A DNA stretch of 64,000 nucleotides from positions 110,792 to 174,791 of the forward strand of contig NZ_KB906403.1 in the NCBI RefSeq assembly GCF_000381345.1, given 5' to 3'. Every line of letters starts with the position of its first letter. Within the stretch, counting starts at the first letter, position 1. Shown piece by piece: positions 53,627 through 61,664 of this stretch. The notes under the pieces are model-generated. The model made no database searches and was not told the origin of the DNA. It was given only the letters and a program-made list of their open reading frames with translations. This stretch comes from Deinococcus apachensis DSM 19763. Its GTDB lineage: Bacteria > Deinococcota > Deinococci > Deinococcales > Deinococcaceae. The translations under genes were made by a program, and so were the position numbers.

Positions 53627-53779
53627 GCGCCGGGCCGCTTCGATTCTGGCGAAGCGGTGAGCGGTAGGCCCGGCCCTGCCTGACGTGCGGCCCCTTCCCC
53701 CCGTGGGAAGGCGCGGCCCCTCAGACATGCAGCCCTAACCCGGCGAAGAAGGAAGCCGGGGCCAGGGGCAGGGGAACCC

Positions 53780-54037
53780 ATGACACTAAACGCTCACCCT
53801 CAGGTAACGGCCCGCCCGGACGCGGCGCCCACCCCGCCCGAAGTCGAAGACCGGATGCTGACGCCCCAGGCCCTCTGGAAGCGGTACGGCCTGCCGCGTG
53901 ACCTGATCTACACGGCCATACACGCTGGGGAACTGCCCGCCTACAACGCGGCCCGGCAGGGCAAGCCCCGCTTTCTGATCGCCGTCTCTGACTTCCTGAC
54001 GTGGCGCGAGACGCTGCGCGTAGGGGCCAAGAAGTGA
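53780..54037 (+). CDS. Excisionase/AlpA-type helix-turn-helix protein
   Basis: 85 residues. After a 25-residue flexible start, LTPQALWKRYGLPRDLIYTA then IHAGELPAYNAARQGKPRFLI has the layout of a MerR-type excisionase domain: HTH, a short wing, then a 'GRPRFLI..DFLTWRE' end. Such proteins bend DNA for excision or regulate the element. AGGGGAACCC precedes the ATG. It lies 94 nt before the primase gene. Confidence 0.75.
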   Translation: MTLNAHPQVTARPDAAPTPPEVEDRMLTPQALWKRYGLPRDLIYTAIHAGELPAYNAARQGKPRFLIAVSDFLTWRETLRVGAKK

Positions 54038-54131
54038 CGCCCGGCGGGCAGGCCGGGCGCAGAGCGGGGAAGCTTCACTCACAGCATAAGGGGAAGACGC
54101 GCCGCCCGTCTCCCCTCGCCGGGGGTGGGCT

Positions 54132-57100
54132 GTGAGCGCCCTGCCTGACGCCCTGCGGCACCCGGCCAACCGGCCCCAGCCCCTCGTCGAGTGGTTGGCC
54201 GCCCAGGTGAATCCGTCCGCTGACTTGCGCGGCCTGGAAGATGGCGGCGGCGTGCTATGCGACTTCCGCCCCGGCCTGGAGGAGCGTGACCCTTCCCTCT
54301 CGGTGAGCGTGGGTACACAGGGCACGGTCTTCAAACGCTTCGGAGGGGACGGCTTCGAGGGGGGCGCGTTGGACTTCGTGGCCCTGGCCCTGAACGTCTC
54401 GAAGGGCGAGGCGGCCCGGCTGCTCATCGAGCGGGCCGGACTTGTGGACACGCCCGGCGAAGGGAAGAAGGGCTGGGGCAACCTTGGCGGTGCTGCCCCC
54501 AGCCCGGCGAAGAAGGAAGGCGGGAAGGCGCGGCGGGTAGACCCGGCCCGCGTGCGCGAGAAGTTGGCCGCACAGGGGCCGCTCACGCCAGACGCCCTGG
54601 CCCACGCCCTGCGCGGGTGGGTCCGCATCGAGGCAGGCGAAGACAGCCCGGAACACGCAGAACTCGCCCGGCGCGGCCTCTCCCCCGCCCTGGCCTCCGG
54701 CGTGCTGCGGGCGTGGCGCTTCGCCGGGAAGTACGGCGGCACGGAAGGGGGGCCGCAAAAGATCGTCCGGCTTCCGGGGTACGTGCTGCCCGGCGCCGTG
54801 GCCTTCGAGGTGCGCGGCCCGGACGGGCAGCCCTGGGCGGTGAAGGTCCGCAACCCCGGCACTAAGGTGGAGCTCGAAGCGGCAGGGGCCACACGCTACG
54901 CCTACCTCACGAAAGGCGGGCACTCCCCCGCATGGTGCGCCCCCAGCTACCTTGAAGACCCCACGCGCGTCGCGCTGATCGTCGAGGGGGAGCTGAACGC
55001 GGCGGCAGTGTGCGTGATGCTCGAAGCGACAGGCCAGGGGGACGCCTACCGAGTGCAGGGGGTGGCGAGCGCGAGCGCCTGGCCCCACCTGCACGGCCTA
55101 GAAGCGGGCCGGGCGGCCTACATCTATGCGGACCCGGACCCTGAAGGGGACGCGGCTCGCGAAGCCTGGGCGAAGGTCTGCGCGAATGCGGGGGCACAGG
55201 TCCGGCAGGTGGGGGCGGCCTTCTCCTACCTGGACCCGGCAACGGAACACCCCTCATGGATTCAGGGCGGGGACGCCTGTGATGCCCTGGCCGCGGTGGG
55301 CCGCTTCGCCACGCCGGAAGGCCACGCGGCAACGATGGGGCGGCGCTTCCTCGAAGTGCTGGCAGCGGCGCAGCCCTGGCAGCCCCCAGCCCCCCCACAA
55401 GAAGGCGGCGAAGAGGCAGGCCGGGGGGACGCCGGGGACGTGTGGGAATCCAAGCGCCGCGGCTACGGCGTGCGCGGCGGGAAGCTATGCGCCCTGACCG
55501 TGAAGAAAGACGAAGACACGGGCGAAGACTGGGAACAGGCGGAAACGTTGGCCGACTTCACGGCCTTCATCACGGCGGAAGTGATCGAGGAGGACGGCAG
55601 CGGGGAAGCTCGGCGCGTCTTCCAGATCGAGGGCACGCGCCCGGACGGTGCCCCTCTCTTCCCCCCGGTGGTGACGGTCCCCACGGCTGAGTTCTCCGGC
55701 ATGGCCTGGCTCGTAGCGAAGTGGGGCGGGGAAGCCCGCGTGCCTGCCGGACAGGGCAAGAAAGACAAGGCGCGGGACGCCATACAGGTCTTGAGCAACG
55801 CCCGGGGCTACCCGCGCCGGACGGTCTACCAGCACACCGGCTGGATTGGGCACGCCGAACACGGCCCTCTGTACCTCACGGCGGGCGCAGTGATCGGCGC
55901 GGCGGGCGGTGTGGACGGCGTGGCGGTGGACTTGGGCGGCAGGCTGTCCGCCTACGCCCTGCCGGACCCGGTGACGAAGGAAGACGGCACGCCCCGGCCC
56001 CGGGAAGACGTGCGGGATGCGGTGCGGGCGTCCCTGGACCTGCTGAACCTGGCCCCGGACGCGGTGGGCGTCCCCATGCTGGGCGCGGCCTACCGGGCGG
56101 CCCTCGGCCCGGCAGACTTCGTGGAATGGACCGTGGGCCCCACGGGGCACCATAAGACCGCCTTCATGGGGCCGGTCATGAGCCACTACGGGGCGCGGTG
56201 GGGCCGGAAGTTCCTGCCGGACGGCTGGAACAGTTCGGCAAACGCGCTCGAAAGCAACGCCTTCCGGGTGAAGGATGCCCTCTTCGTGATTGACGACTTC
56301 AAGCCTTCGGGCAGCGCGGGCGACCGGGCACGGCTCGAAGGCGCGGCCTCACGCATCATTCAGGGCGCGGCGGACGGCGCGGGGCGCGGCACGCTGACGG
56401 CGGACCGGCGCACGCGGGCGGCGCTGTACTCGCGCGGTCTGATCGCCACCTCTGCGGAGGAGTTGCCGCGCGGCCACAGCAACCGGGCGCGGCTCGTGAT
56501 GGTGGAAGTCAGGCGTCCCCTGATTGACTCCCCTTTGAAGTCGCGGGCCTTCTTCGAGGCGGAAGAGAAGGCGGGTGAGGGCGTCTACGCGCTGGCCCTG
56601 GCCGCCTTCGTGCGGGGCCTGGCCTCTTCCTTCGAGGCGGTGCGGGTGGGAGGCCCGGCTCACGTGCGGCGCGTGCGGGAGCTGTCCCCCCACTTTCAGG
56701 GTCAGCACGGGCGCACCGGGGATGCGGCGGCAGAGCTGGCCTACGGCTGGGAAGTCTTTCTGTCCTTTGCCGTGCGGATGGGCGCAGTAGACGAAGGGGA
56801 AGCCCTGGCCCTGTGGGACCGAGTGACGGCGGCCCTCTCGGAGACGGCGAAGGGGCAGGGGGAACACCTGACGGACGCGGACCCCGTGGCCCGCGCCCTC
56901 GCCCTGCTGTCCGGGCTGCTGGCCCAGGGGCGCGTGTACCTCGAAGACCTGCGCGGCGGCGGTCAGCCGGACCCGGAAGCGGCTCCCCTGTGCGGCTGGC
57001 AGCGGCAGCGGCGCACCTTCACGCAAGGCGGCGAAGAGGAAGAGGTCTTCTCGACGAAGCCCGGCGCGTTCATGGTCGGCTACCACGTCCACGAGAGCGG

Positions 57101-57572
57101 CCAGGACTGGGGCCTCTTCCTGCCGGACGGCCTCTATGAAGCATTGCAGCGGGCCGCCCAGGGGCAGGCGGGCGCCGCATTGCCGGACGCGGGGAAGCTG
57201 TGGGGCAACCTACGGGACCGCCTTCAGGGCACAGGCCTGATGAAGTGCGAGGCGGAAGCCGGGGGCCGCGTGCGCTACACGGCGAAGAGGAAGGCCCCGG
57301 ACGGCGTGCGCCGCCACTTCCTGACGCTGCGTCTTCCCTTGGAGGGTCCCTCTGAATCTCTGGGGACTTTGGGGCCACTGGGGACTCATGGCGAAGAAAG
57401 CACGTCTGACACGGGTTTCCTCTGCGTCCCCAACTTAAATTATTTCTCTAATGAATTGGGGACTCTGGGGACTCTAGGAAAGAGTGACCCGTCTTCCTTC
57501 GCCGCTTCCCTTCCCCATGCGGAAGCCCTGCCGGACCTCGAAGACCTGGAACCCTGGGAGGTGGAGCTGTGA
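54132..57572 (+). CDS. Primase/helicase replication protein (Toprim + SF3-like ATPase)
   Basis: 1146 residues. The N-terminal part (43-84) aligns with the DnaG CHC2 zinc finger (VLCDFRPGLEERDPSLSVSV, then FKRFGGDGFEGGALDFVAL) but only one of the four zinc ligands remains. A Toprim domain follows (about 278-365; EGELNA 285-290, DPDPEGD 344-350). The C-terminal half is a DUF927-like ATPase with Walker A GPTGHHKTA (about 668-676) and Walker B ALFVIDDFKP (about 715-724). It probably replicates the excised element. GTG start; the last codons overlap the next gene (GTGA). Confidence 0.8.
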   Translation: MSALPDALRHPANRPQPLVEWLAAQVNPSADLRGLEDGGGVLCDFRPGLEERDPSLSVSVGTQGTVFKRFGGDGFEGGALDFVALALNVSKGEAARLLIERAGLVDTPGEGKKGWGNLGGAAPSPAKKEGGKARRVDPARVREKLAAQGPLTPDALAHALRGWVRIEAGEDSPEHAELARRGLSPALASGVLRAWRFAGKYGGTEGGPQKIVRLPGYVLPGAVAFEVRGPDGQPWAVKVRNPGTKVELEAAGATRYAYLTKGGHSPAWCAPSYLEDPTRVALIVEGELNAAAVCVMLEATGQGDAYRVQGVASASAWPHLHGLEAGRAAYIYADPDPEGDAAREAWAKVCANAGAQVRQVGAAFSYLDPATEHPSWIQGGDACDALAAVGRFATPEGHAATMGRRFLEVLAAAQPWQPPAPPQEGGEEAGRGDAGDVWESKRRGYGVRGGKLCALTVKKDEDTGEDWEQAETLADFTAFITAEVIEEDGSGEARRVFQIEGTRPDGAPLFPPVVTVPTAEFSGMAWLVAKWGGEARVPAGQGKKDKARDAIQVLSNARGYPRRTVYQHTGWIGHAEHGPLYLTAGAVIGAAGGVDGVAVDLGGRLSAYALPDPVTKEDGTPRPREDVRDAVRASLDLLNLAPDAVGVPMLGAAYRAALGPADFVEWTVGPTGHHKTAFMGPVMSHYGARWGRKFLPDGWNSSANALESNAFRVKDALFVIDDFKPSGSAGDRARLEGAASRIIQGAADGAGRGTLTADRRTRAALYSRGLIATSAEELPRGHSNRARLVMVEVRRPLIDSPLKSRAFFEAEEKAGEGVYALALAAFVRGLASSFEAVRVGGPAHVRRVRELSPHFQGQHGRTGDAAAELAYGWEVFLSFAVRMGAVDEGEALALWDRVTAALSETAKGQGEHLTDADPVARALALLSGLLAQGRVYLEDLRGGGQPDPEAAPLCGWQRQRRTFTQGGEEEEVFSTKPGAFMVGYHVHESGQDWGLFLPDGLYEALQRAAQGQAGAALPDAGKLWGNLRDRLQGTGLMKCEAEAGGRVRYTAKRKAPDGVRRHFLTLRLPLEGPSESLGTLGPLGTHGEESTSDTGFLCVPNLNYFSNELGTLGTLGKSDPSSFAASLPHAEALPDLEDLEPWEVEL

Positions 57573-58093
57573 CGGGCGAAGACGTGCGGGGGCTGCTGTC
57601 CGCCCTCGCGGGCGCGGGCGTGACGGTCCGCCTTTCCCCCGCGGGGGATGCCCTGGTCCTCACCGGCAGGGGCGGCCCCCCGGCTGACCTGCTAGAAGCC
57701 GTGCGGGCCGCGAAGCCTGCCCTGCTCGAAGCCTTGCGCCTGGCAAAGGTTGAGGCGCCGGACGTGGCCCCGCGGGAAGACCTGCCGCCCACGAAGGCAG
57801 GCCCGCCCCTGCCAGGCTGGGAGACGCTGGCCAGCCAGCCTGGCCGCTGCGGGAGCTGCGCCCGCTTCGAGCTGGCCCCGGACTGGGGGGCGCTGATGGG
57901 TACATGCCGCATGCCCACCGGGGCCTGGCCGGACAGCCTGCCCCCCCTCGCCATCCACGCCGGGCACAGGTGCGCGGCCTACCGGGAAGAGGGTCAGGAC
58001 GTGGGCCGGGGCTACCGGGCGCGGGACGGCGGCAAGCAGTACGGGCCGCGCGTGCCTGTCCCCCTTGAAGACCGGCAGGGGGCGCGGCTGTGA
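57569..58093 (+). CDS. TubC_N-like docking domain + Cys-rich protein
   Basis: 174 residues. The N-terminal 55 residues (DVRGLLSALAGAGVTVRLSP, then LLEAVRAAKPALLEAL) match the TubC_N-type docking fold often found in mobile-element primase-linked proteins. The C-terminal part has CGSC..GTC..HRC, a likely zinc site. GTG overlaps the primase stop by 4 nt, so it is probably a primase partner. Confidence 0.65.
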   Translation: MTGEDVRGLLSALAGAGVTVRLSPAGDALVLTGRGGPPADLLEAVRAAKPALLEALRLAKVEAPDVAPREDLPPTKAGPPLPGWETLASQPGRCGSCARFELAPDWGALMGTCRMPTGAWPDSLPPLAIHAGHRCAAYREEGQDVGRGYRARDGGKQYGPRVPVPLEDRQGARL

Positions 58094-58105
58094 CGGGCGT
58101 GTTTG

Positions 58106-58303
58106 ATGGCCTACGCCCGCACCCTGCCCCCCGGCCCGGAGCGGCGAGCGGTGCGGACGCTGTGCCTACAGGGCAGACCTGACCGGCAGGGCGTGGCCCT
58201 CGTGACGGCGGCGAGCATGGGCTACCTGTCGCGCGGCCAGATCACCCCCCAGGGCGAGGCGGTGGCCTGCGCTTTCCTTCGCCGGGAAGGGCTGGGCCTG
58301 TGA
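58106..58303 (+). CDS. Small element protein
   Basis: 65 residues, no known domain; a short helical protein (RQGVALVTAASMGYLSRGQI, TPQGEAVACAFLRREGLG) that may be a winged-helix fragment. ATG 58106 is 12 nt past the previous stop. The end overlaps the next start (GTGA). Confidence 0.5.
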   Translation: MAYARTLPPGPERRAVRTLCLQGRPDRQGVALVTAASMGYLSRGQITPQGEAVACAFLRREGLGL

Positions 58304-58584
58304 GCGGCGAAGCCATGACGCCCGCACAGGCCCGCGTGCTGCTCGAAGCCCTGCGTGGGTGGTACGTGGCCCAAGGCCAGGACGAGGGCACGGCCTTCGT
58401 TGGGCGCACCCTGGCCCGCCTGCCGGACCTCACGCCCTCACAACGGCGCGGGGCGCGGGACAGCCTGGAAGGAGCTGGGCTGCTGATGCGCGGCGGCTTC
58501 CTGCCTACCTGGGGCCGGTTGCTGGCCCTGCGCGTGGGGGCAGCCGTCCACAGCGGCCACGCCCTGCCGTGGGTGAGGACGTGA
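58300..58584 (+). CDS. Small element protein
   Basis: 94 residues, helical; the pattern LTPSQRRGARDSLEGAGLLM then RGGFLPTWGRLLAL looks like a winged-helix ending, with FVGRTLARLPDLT before it. GTG start overlaps the previous stop, and the next GTG overlaps its own stop. Confidence 0.55.
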   Translation: MSGEAMTPAQARVLLEALRGWYVAQGQDEGTAFVGRTLARLPDLTPSQRRGARDSLEGAGLLMRGGFLPTWGRLLALRVGAAVHSGHALPWVRT

Positions 58585-58739
58585 CCGGCGAAGGCAGAAC
58601 CGCGCCCCTCATGGCCCGGATGCGTGGTGACAGGTGGACGCCCCACGGCGTCCGGGCCGCCCTCGGAGCCTCACCCTGGGCAGCCCTCCCCCCCCTCTCT
58701 ATACGCGGCCCCCACGGCGGGGCAGGTGGTGACGCATGA
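58581..58739 (+). CDS. Very small element ORF
   Basis: 52 codons (VTGEGRTAPLMARMRGDRWT...). It is supported mainly by the exact 4-nt overlaps at both ends (GTGA in, ATGA out), which continue the chain. No domain. Coding status is uncertain. Confidence 0.4.
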   Translation: MTGEGRTAPLMARMRGDRWTPHGVRAALGASPWAALPPLSIRGPHGGAGGDA

Positions 58740-59032
58740 ACCCCGACCCCAAAGAAGCCCGGCAGGCGAAGCGCCGGAAACGGCGCATGAAGTCCGGCAC
58801 CCTCGAAGACGCCCGTGCCCTGCTGTGGCGGGCGCTGACGCGGGCCGGTGATCTGCTCGAAGAGGAAGACGCGGCCCTGAGCCTGAAAGCCATTCACGCC
58901 ATTTCCCAGGGCGCTGCGGCCTACGCCCGCATTGTGGAAGTGGGCGAACTGGAAGCCCGGATAGCGGCCCTCGAAGGGCAGCACGGCGAAGAGGAAGGCA
59001 GCGGCCCCCGGCTGGGTAGGGGGGCGGCGTGA
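58736..59032 (+). CDS. Small coiled-coil element protein
   Basis: 98 residues. A basic start (EARQAKRRKRRMKSG) leads to two long helices (LEDARALLWRALTRAGDLLE; LSLKAIHAISQGAAAYARIV) and a Glu-rich tail. The helical pattern resembles small phage DNA-packaging or regulatory proteins, without enough to name one. ATGA overlap upstream, GTGA downstream. Confidence 0.55.
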   Translation: MNPDPKEARQAKRRKRRMKSGTLEDARALLWRALTRAGDLLEEEDAALSLKAIHAISQGAAAYARIVEVGELEARIAALEGQHGEEEGSGPRLGRGAA

Positions 59033-59217
59033 CGTTGCGCGGCAGGCTGGCGAAGCTCGAAGCGCGGCGGCCCCCCGAGCTGGTGCGGGTCACGATCACC
59101 CGGCAGGTTGTGGGCGGCGGGGCCAGGGAAGACGGCGAAGGGTTGGATGTGGTGCGTGTCGAGCGGCGCGAGTTCACCCTGTACCCGGACGGCGTGCCGG
59201 GCCGGTGGGCGAAGTGA
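59029..59217 (+). CDS. Small element protein with RLAKLEARR start motif
   Basis: 62 residues beginning MTLRGRLAKLEARRPPELVR, then a beta-rich part (VRVTITRQVVGGG). The Arg/Leu/Glu start recurs in the next three genes. GTG start in a GTGA overlap. Confidence 0.5.
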   Translation: MTLRGRLAKLEARRPPELVRVTITRQVVGGGAREDGEGLDVVRVERREFTLYPDGVPGRWAK

Positions 59218-59474
59218 CCGGGCGGCGCTCCCGGCTGGCCCGCCTGGAAGCCCAGCGAAGGGAAGAGGGTGGGGACATGGTGGGCATCTTCGAGGCGGAC
59301 CTACAGGCGGGCGTATGGCGCGAAGTCGAGGGCGGCGCGGGCCGCACGTTGCCTCTTTCACTGGAAGACTTCGCGGAAGGCGGCAGGCTGGAAGCGGCAG
59401 GCGGGGCGCTGCTGATGCTGGCTCCGGCGGGCGGCTCGAAGATCATCGCGGGGATCAGCGGGGCGGACCTGTGA
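59214..59474 (+). CDS. Small element protein with RLARLEAQR start motif
   Basis: 86 residues beginning VTGRRSRLARLEAQRREEGG, followed by MVGIFEADLQAGVWREV. No known domain. GTG overlaps the previous stop, and the next GTG overlaps its stop. Confidence 0.5.
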   Translation: MTGRRSRLARLEAQRREEGGDMVGIFEADLQAGVWREVEGGAGRTLPLSLEDFAEGGRLEAAGGALLMLAPAGGSKIIAGISGADL

Positions 59475-59962
59475 GGGCACGCGGGAAGCTGGCCCGGCTG
59501 CAAGCTCTGGAAGCCCGCGAAGAGGCCCGGCGCGAAGACATGCGGGCGGCCAACTGGGCGCAGATCGAGCGGGTGGAAGGGCTGCTGTCCCCCGAAGACC
59601 GGTCGGCGTGGCGGGACGCGCTCGCCACGCTGGAGCATGACGCCGACCCGGACAGCATGGCCCGCATGGTCCGGGCCTGTGGGTGGCTGCCCGAAGACCT
59701 GCCCGTAACTCACCCGGCGAAGGAAGACGCGGAAGCGTGGGCGGACATGGCCCTAGACGTGCCCGAAGGGGCGCCGCCGCTGGCCCCACCTGTGGGCCGG
59801 GTGGGGGACTTCGTGGGCTACTTCGAGGCGTGCGCGGCGTGGTGTGACCGTGAAGCGCGTCGCGTCCCTCTCTCGCCGGATGTTCACCGGCTGGCCCGAT
59901 GGGGCCGCTCGCTCTGGCACTTCGAGGCGGCGCTGTGCCGGGTGCTGGGGGGCGAGGCATGA
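59471..59962 (+). CDS. Element protein with KLARLQALEAR start motif
   Basis: 163 residues beginning VRARGKLARLQALEAREEAR. The rest is helical and acidic (WAQIERVEGLLSPEDRSAWR; YFEACAAWCDREARRVPLSP). No known domain. It sits in the same chain of 4-nt overlaps. Confidence 0.55.
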   Translation: MRARGKLARLQALEAREEARREDMRAANWAQIERVEGLLSPEDRSAWRDALATLEHDADPDSMARMVRACGWLPEDLPVTHPAKEDAEAWADMALDVPEGAPPLAPPVGRVGDFVGYFEACAAWCDREARRVPLSPDVHRLARWGRSLWHFEAALCRVLGGEA

Positions 59963-60384
59963 CGGGCCGCACCCTGCGCCTTCGCCGCCTGGAAGACCTG
60001 GCACGGCAGGCCGCGGCGGGCCGCGAAGACCTGAACGCGGGCCGGGTGCGCGCGGCCCTGGGCCTGCTGTCTGATGCGGACCTAGAAGCCTTGGAAGGGG
60101 CCGTGATTGCGGCGGGCGGGGTGGGGCTGCCCGTGCGCCCTTGGGCGGACCTGCCCCCCGGCCTGCCGGAAGATCACGCGCGGGCCTGGGGCTGGGCGGC
60201 GCACATGGACCGGCTGACGGGCGCTCACCCGTGGCCCATGCCGCCTGCCGCTGCCCCTGCCGTCTTCGAGGCCCAGGCCGCGAAGGTGGAAGGGCTGGGC
60301 CAGGAAGACGCCTGGGCGCGGGTGGCGTGGGTGTTATACGCCGCCCTGGCCCGGGTGATCCTCGAAGAACAGGGGGACTTATGA
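59959..60384 (+). CDS. Element protein with RLRRLEDLARQ start motif
   Basis: 141 residues beginning MTGRTLRLRRLEDLARQAAA. A helical middle (VRAALGLLSDADLEALEGAV) shares its plan with the preceding gene (start motif, then 'LLS..D' helices), suggesting ancient duplication. ATGA overlaps at both ends. Confidence 0.55.
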   Translation: MTGRTLRLRRLEDLARQAAAGREDLNAGRVRAALGLLSDADLEALEGAVIAAGGVGLPVRPWADLPPGLPEDHARAWGWAAHMDRLTGAHPWPMPPAAAPAVFEAQAAKVEGLGQEDAWARVAWVLYAALARVILEEQGDL

Positions 60385-60632
60385 CGGCGAAGAATCAGGC
60401 GCCCGCTGCGCTGGAGGGCTGCTACAGGGCTTGCAATTCGTGCATTCTGCCGGGCCGTGCGCCCGCGTGGCCCCCCTCCATTTCCTCCATTTTTGGCGGT
60501 GAAAAGAGGGCGGTGAAAAGAGAAGGTCCACAGGTACAGGGAAGACCGGGGGACAGGGGCAAAGGTGAGTGGCGGGGGTGTCCATCTTGGACACGCCCCA
60601 CGCTTCCGAGGAAGGGAAGACGTGGGGCGTAG
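60381..60632 (+). CDS. Possible last gene of the coupled element chain
   Basis: 83 codons from an ATG overlapping the previous stop. Four Cys (CYRACNSC and one later) and a basic tail. Composition is less coding-like than its neighbours, so it is supported chiefly by the ATGA overlap. A hairpin GGTGTCCA-tct-TGGACACG lies near its end. Confidence 0.35.
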   Translation: MTAKNQAPAALEGCYRACNSCILPGRAPAWPPSISSIFGGEKRAVKREGPQVQGRPGDRGKGEWRGCPSWTRPTLPRKGRRGA

Positions 60633-60729
60633 GGTAGACTCAGGGCTTCAAAGGATGTGGGCGCGTTAGGAAGGTGGTGCGGGCGTCTAGGCGTAGCCTG
60701 TGGGAATCTTCCTTAGAATGCTGTTGACA

Positions 60730-61212
60730 CTATGGCCCATTATTATTATCCCAATGTTGAATGCGGCAGCGCCAGTCGAAGGAGACGTTTGGAGCAGGCG
60801 AACCATTAAAATTCCAAGACATTACTTCAATCTGCACAGTACTATTGTTTGTAACCCTTCTCATCATCGTTAAGAAGACGGGTAATCTTGAACGAGGGGT
60901 AGCGACAAAATTTAGGGGGAGAGAATAATAAGGATTTGAAGTACAAAAGAAATCCTCAAGTAGAAATTGAATTGTTCCATTAGCATCTGTATGTGACAGA
61001 CCACTCACATCAAGAAGAGGATTCGAGCTCTGCCTGCACATTTTTGTAGAATTACCCGTTGTTCCTGTTTCTCGTGACGTAACCCATCCATCGTTTGTGG
61101 AATTCAAAGCGATGTATTCACGTAGAACGATTTGTTGGTCATCTTTATCTGCTGACAGGTCCCGTCCGAGAATCGCCTCAAAATGTTTCTCCAAGCCATC
61201 GGATTCAGACAT
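60730..61212 (-). CDS. AT-rich orphan gene, unknown function
   Basis: 160 residues. Base composition and codon use (AAT, ATT, TCT, AAA) differ sharply from everything around, indicating recent transfer from a lower-GC source. A textbook AAGGAG ribosome site stands 7 nt before ATG 61212. The C-terminal part (FLLEDFFCTSNPYYSLPLNF, then VEVMSWNFNGSPAPNVSFDW-type strands) looks like a beta-sandwich. There is no signal peptide. I recognise no family; a lectin-like or effector protein is only a guess. Confidence 0.65.
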   Translation of the reverse strand: MSESDGLEKHFEAILGRDLSADKDDQQIVLREYIALNSTNDGWVTSRETGTTGNSTKMCRQSSNPLLDVSGLSHTDANGTIQFLLEDFFCTSNPYYSLPLNFVATPRSRLPVFLTMMRRVTNNSTVQIEVMSWNFNGSPAPNVSFDWRCRIQHWDNNNGP

Positions 61213-61664
61213 TTTGATCTCCTTGCATAGCGAGAACCCAGCTAGAGCCGTCAAAGGATTGCTGAAGCCGAGTAATTGAAATGGGCGGCGGCAACGCGGT
61301 AGTAGACGGCATTATCCGCTAAACCTTCAATGGTGCTTTACGCGCCAGTCCCGTTATGCAAAACGGGAGGGTTGGGCGGACCATTAGTCAGGGGGATTAC
61401 GGCAGAAAGGCCACAGTACGAGGAAGAGCCCCTGTTTGGGCGGGTACCACATGGGTGAAACCAAGTACGTCCCCTGTCTTACCAAGATTACATGAAATGA
61501 CACAATATGTCACCAACCCCAAATGCAATAGTGGTTGGAAAAGCGAGCGAATGTGCTGTAGACAACGAAAGTCAGGCACTTGGCACTTTCTTAATGACGA
61601 GGGCAGAGAAGGTTGATTCGATGATCTTACGCGCCAACGCTTCCTCCTTCGCCGTGCGTCTTTC
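61213..61664. other. Mixed-composition region without a convincing gene
   Basis: About 450 bp of moderate GC. It contains a hairpin TCCCGTT-atgcaa-AACGGGA (61349-61368) and a palindrome TGACA-caata-TGTCA (61498-61512) that could be an operator. Short frames exist on both strands but none has a ribosome site, coupling or recognisable protein pattern. It may be a decayed insertion. Confidence 0.4.

Larger units (their letters stand above)
52503..60632. mobile_element. Integrative element at tRNA-Lys (right end not seen)
   Basis: Left boundary is the tRNA-Lys remnant. To its right are an excisionase-type HTH gene, a primase/helicase and a chain of tiny coupled genes with a Glu-codon preference (GAA) unlike the chromosome. 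No integrase, capsid, terminase, relaxase or toxin is recognised. The integrase and the rebuilt tRNA should be at the other end. The end coordinate is where the coupled gene chain stops; the element could extend past the window, and may or may not include the CRISPR array. Confidence 0.6.

Noticed and set aside
58090..58182. A 30-codon frame starting GTG in a GTGA overlap after the TubC_N-like gene
   Set aside because: The alternative 65-codon frame from ATG 58106 links to the next gene by its own 4-nt overlap and has better protein character.
60724..60750. TTGACA followed by a TATTAT-like stretch on the plus strand
   Set aside because: It would transcribe antisense through the AT-rich gene. 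The spacing to TATTAT is not 16-18 nt, and AT-rich sequence produces such matches easily.
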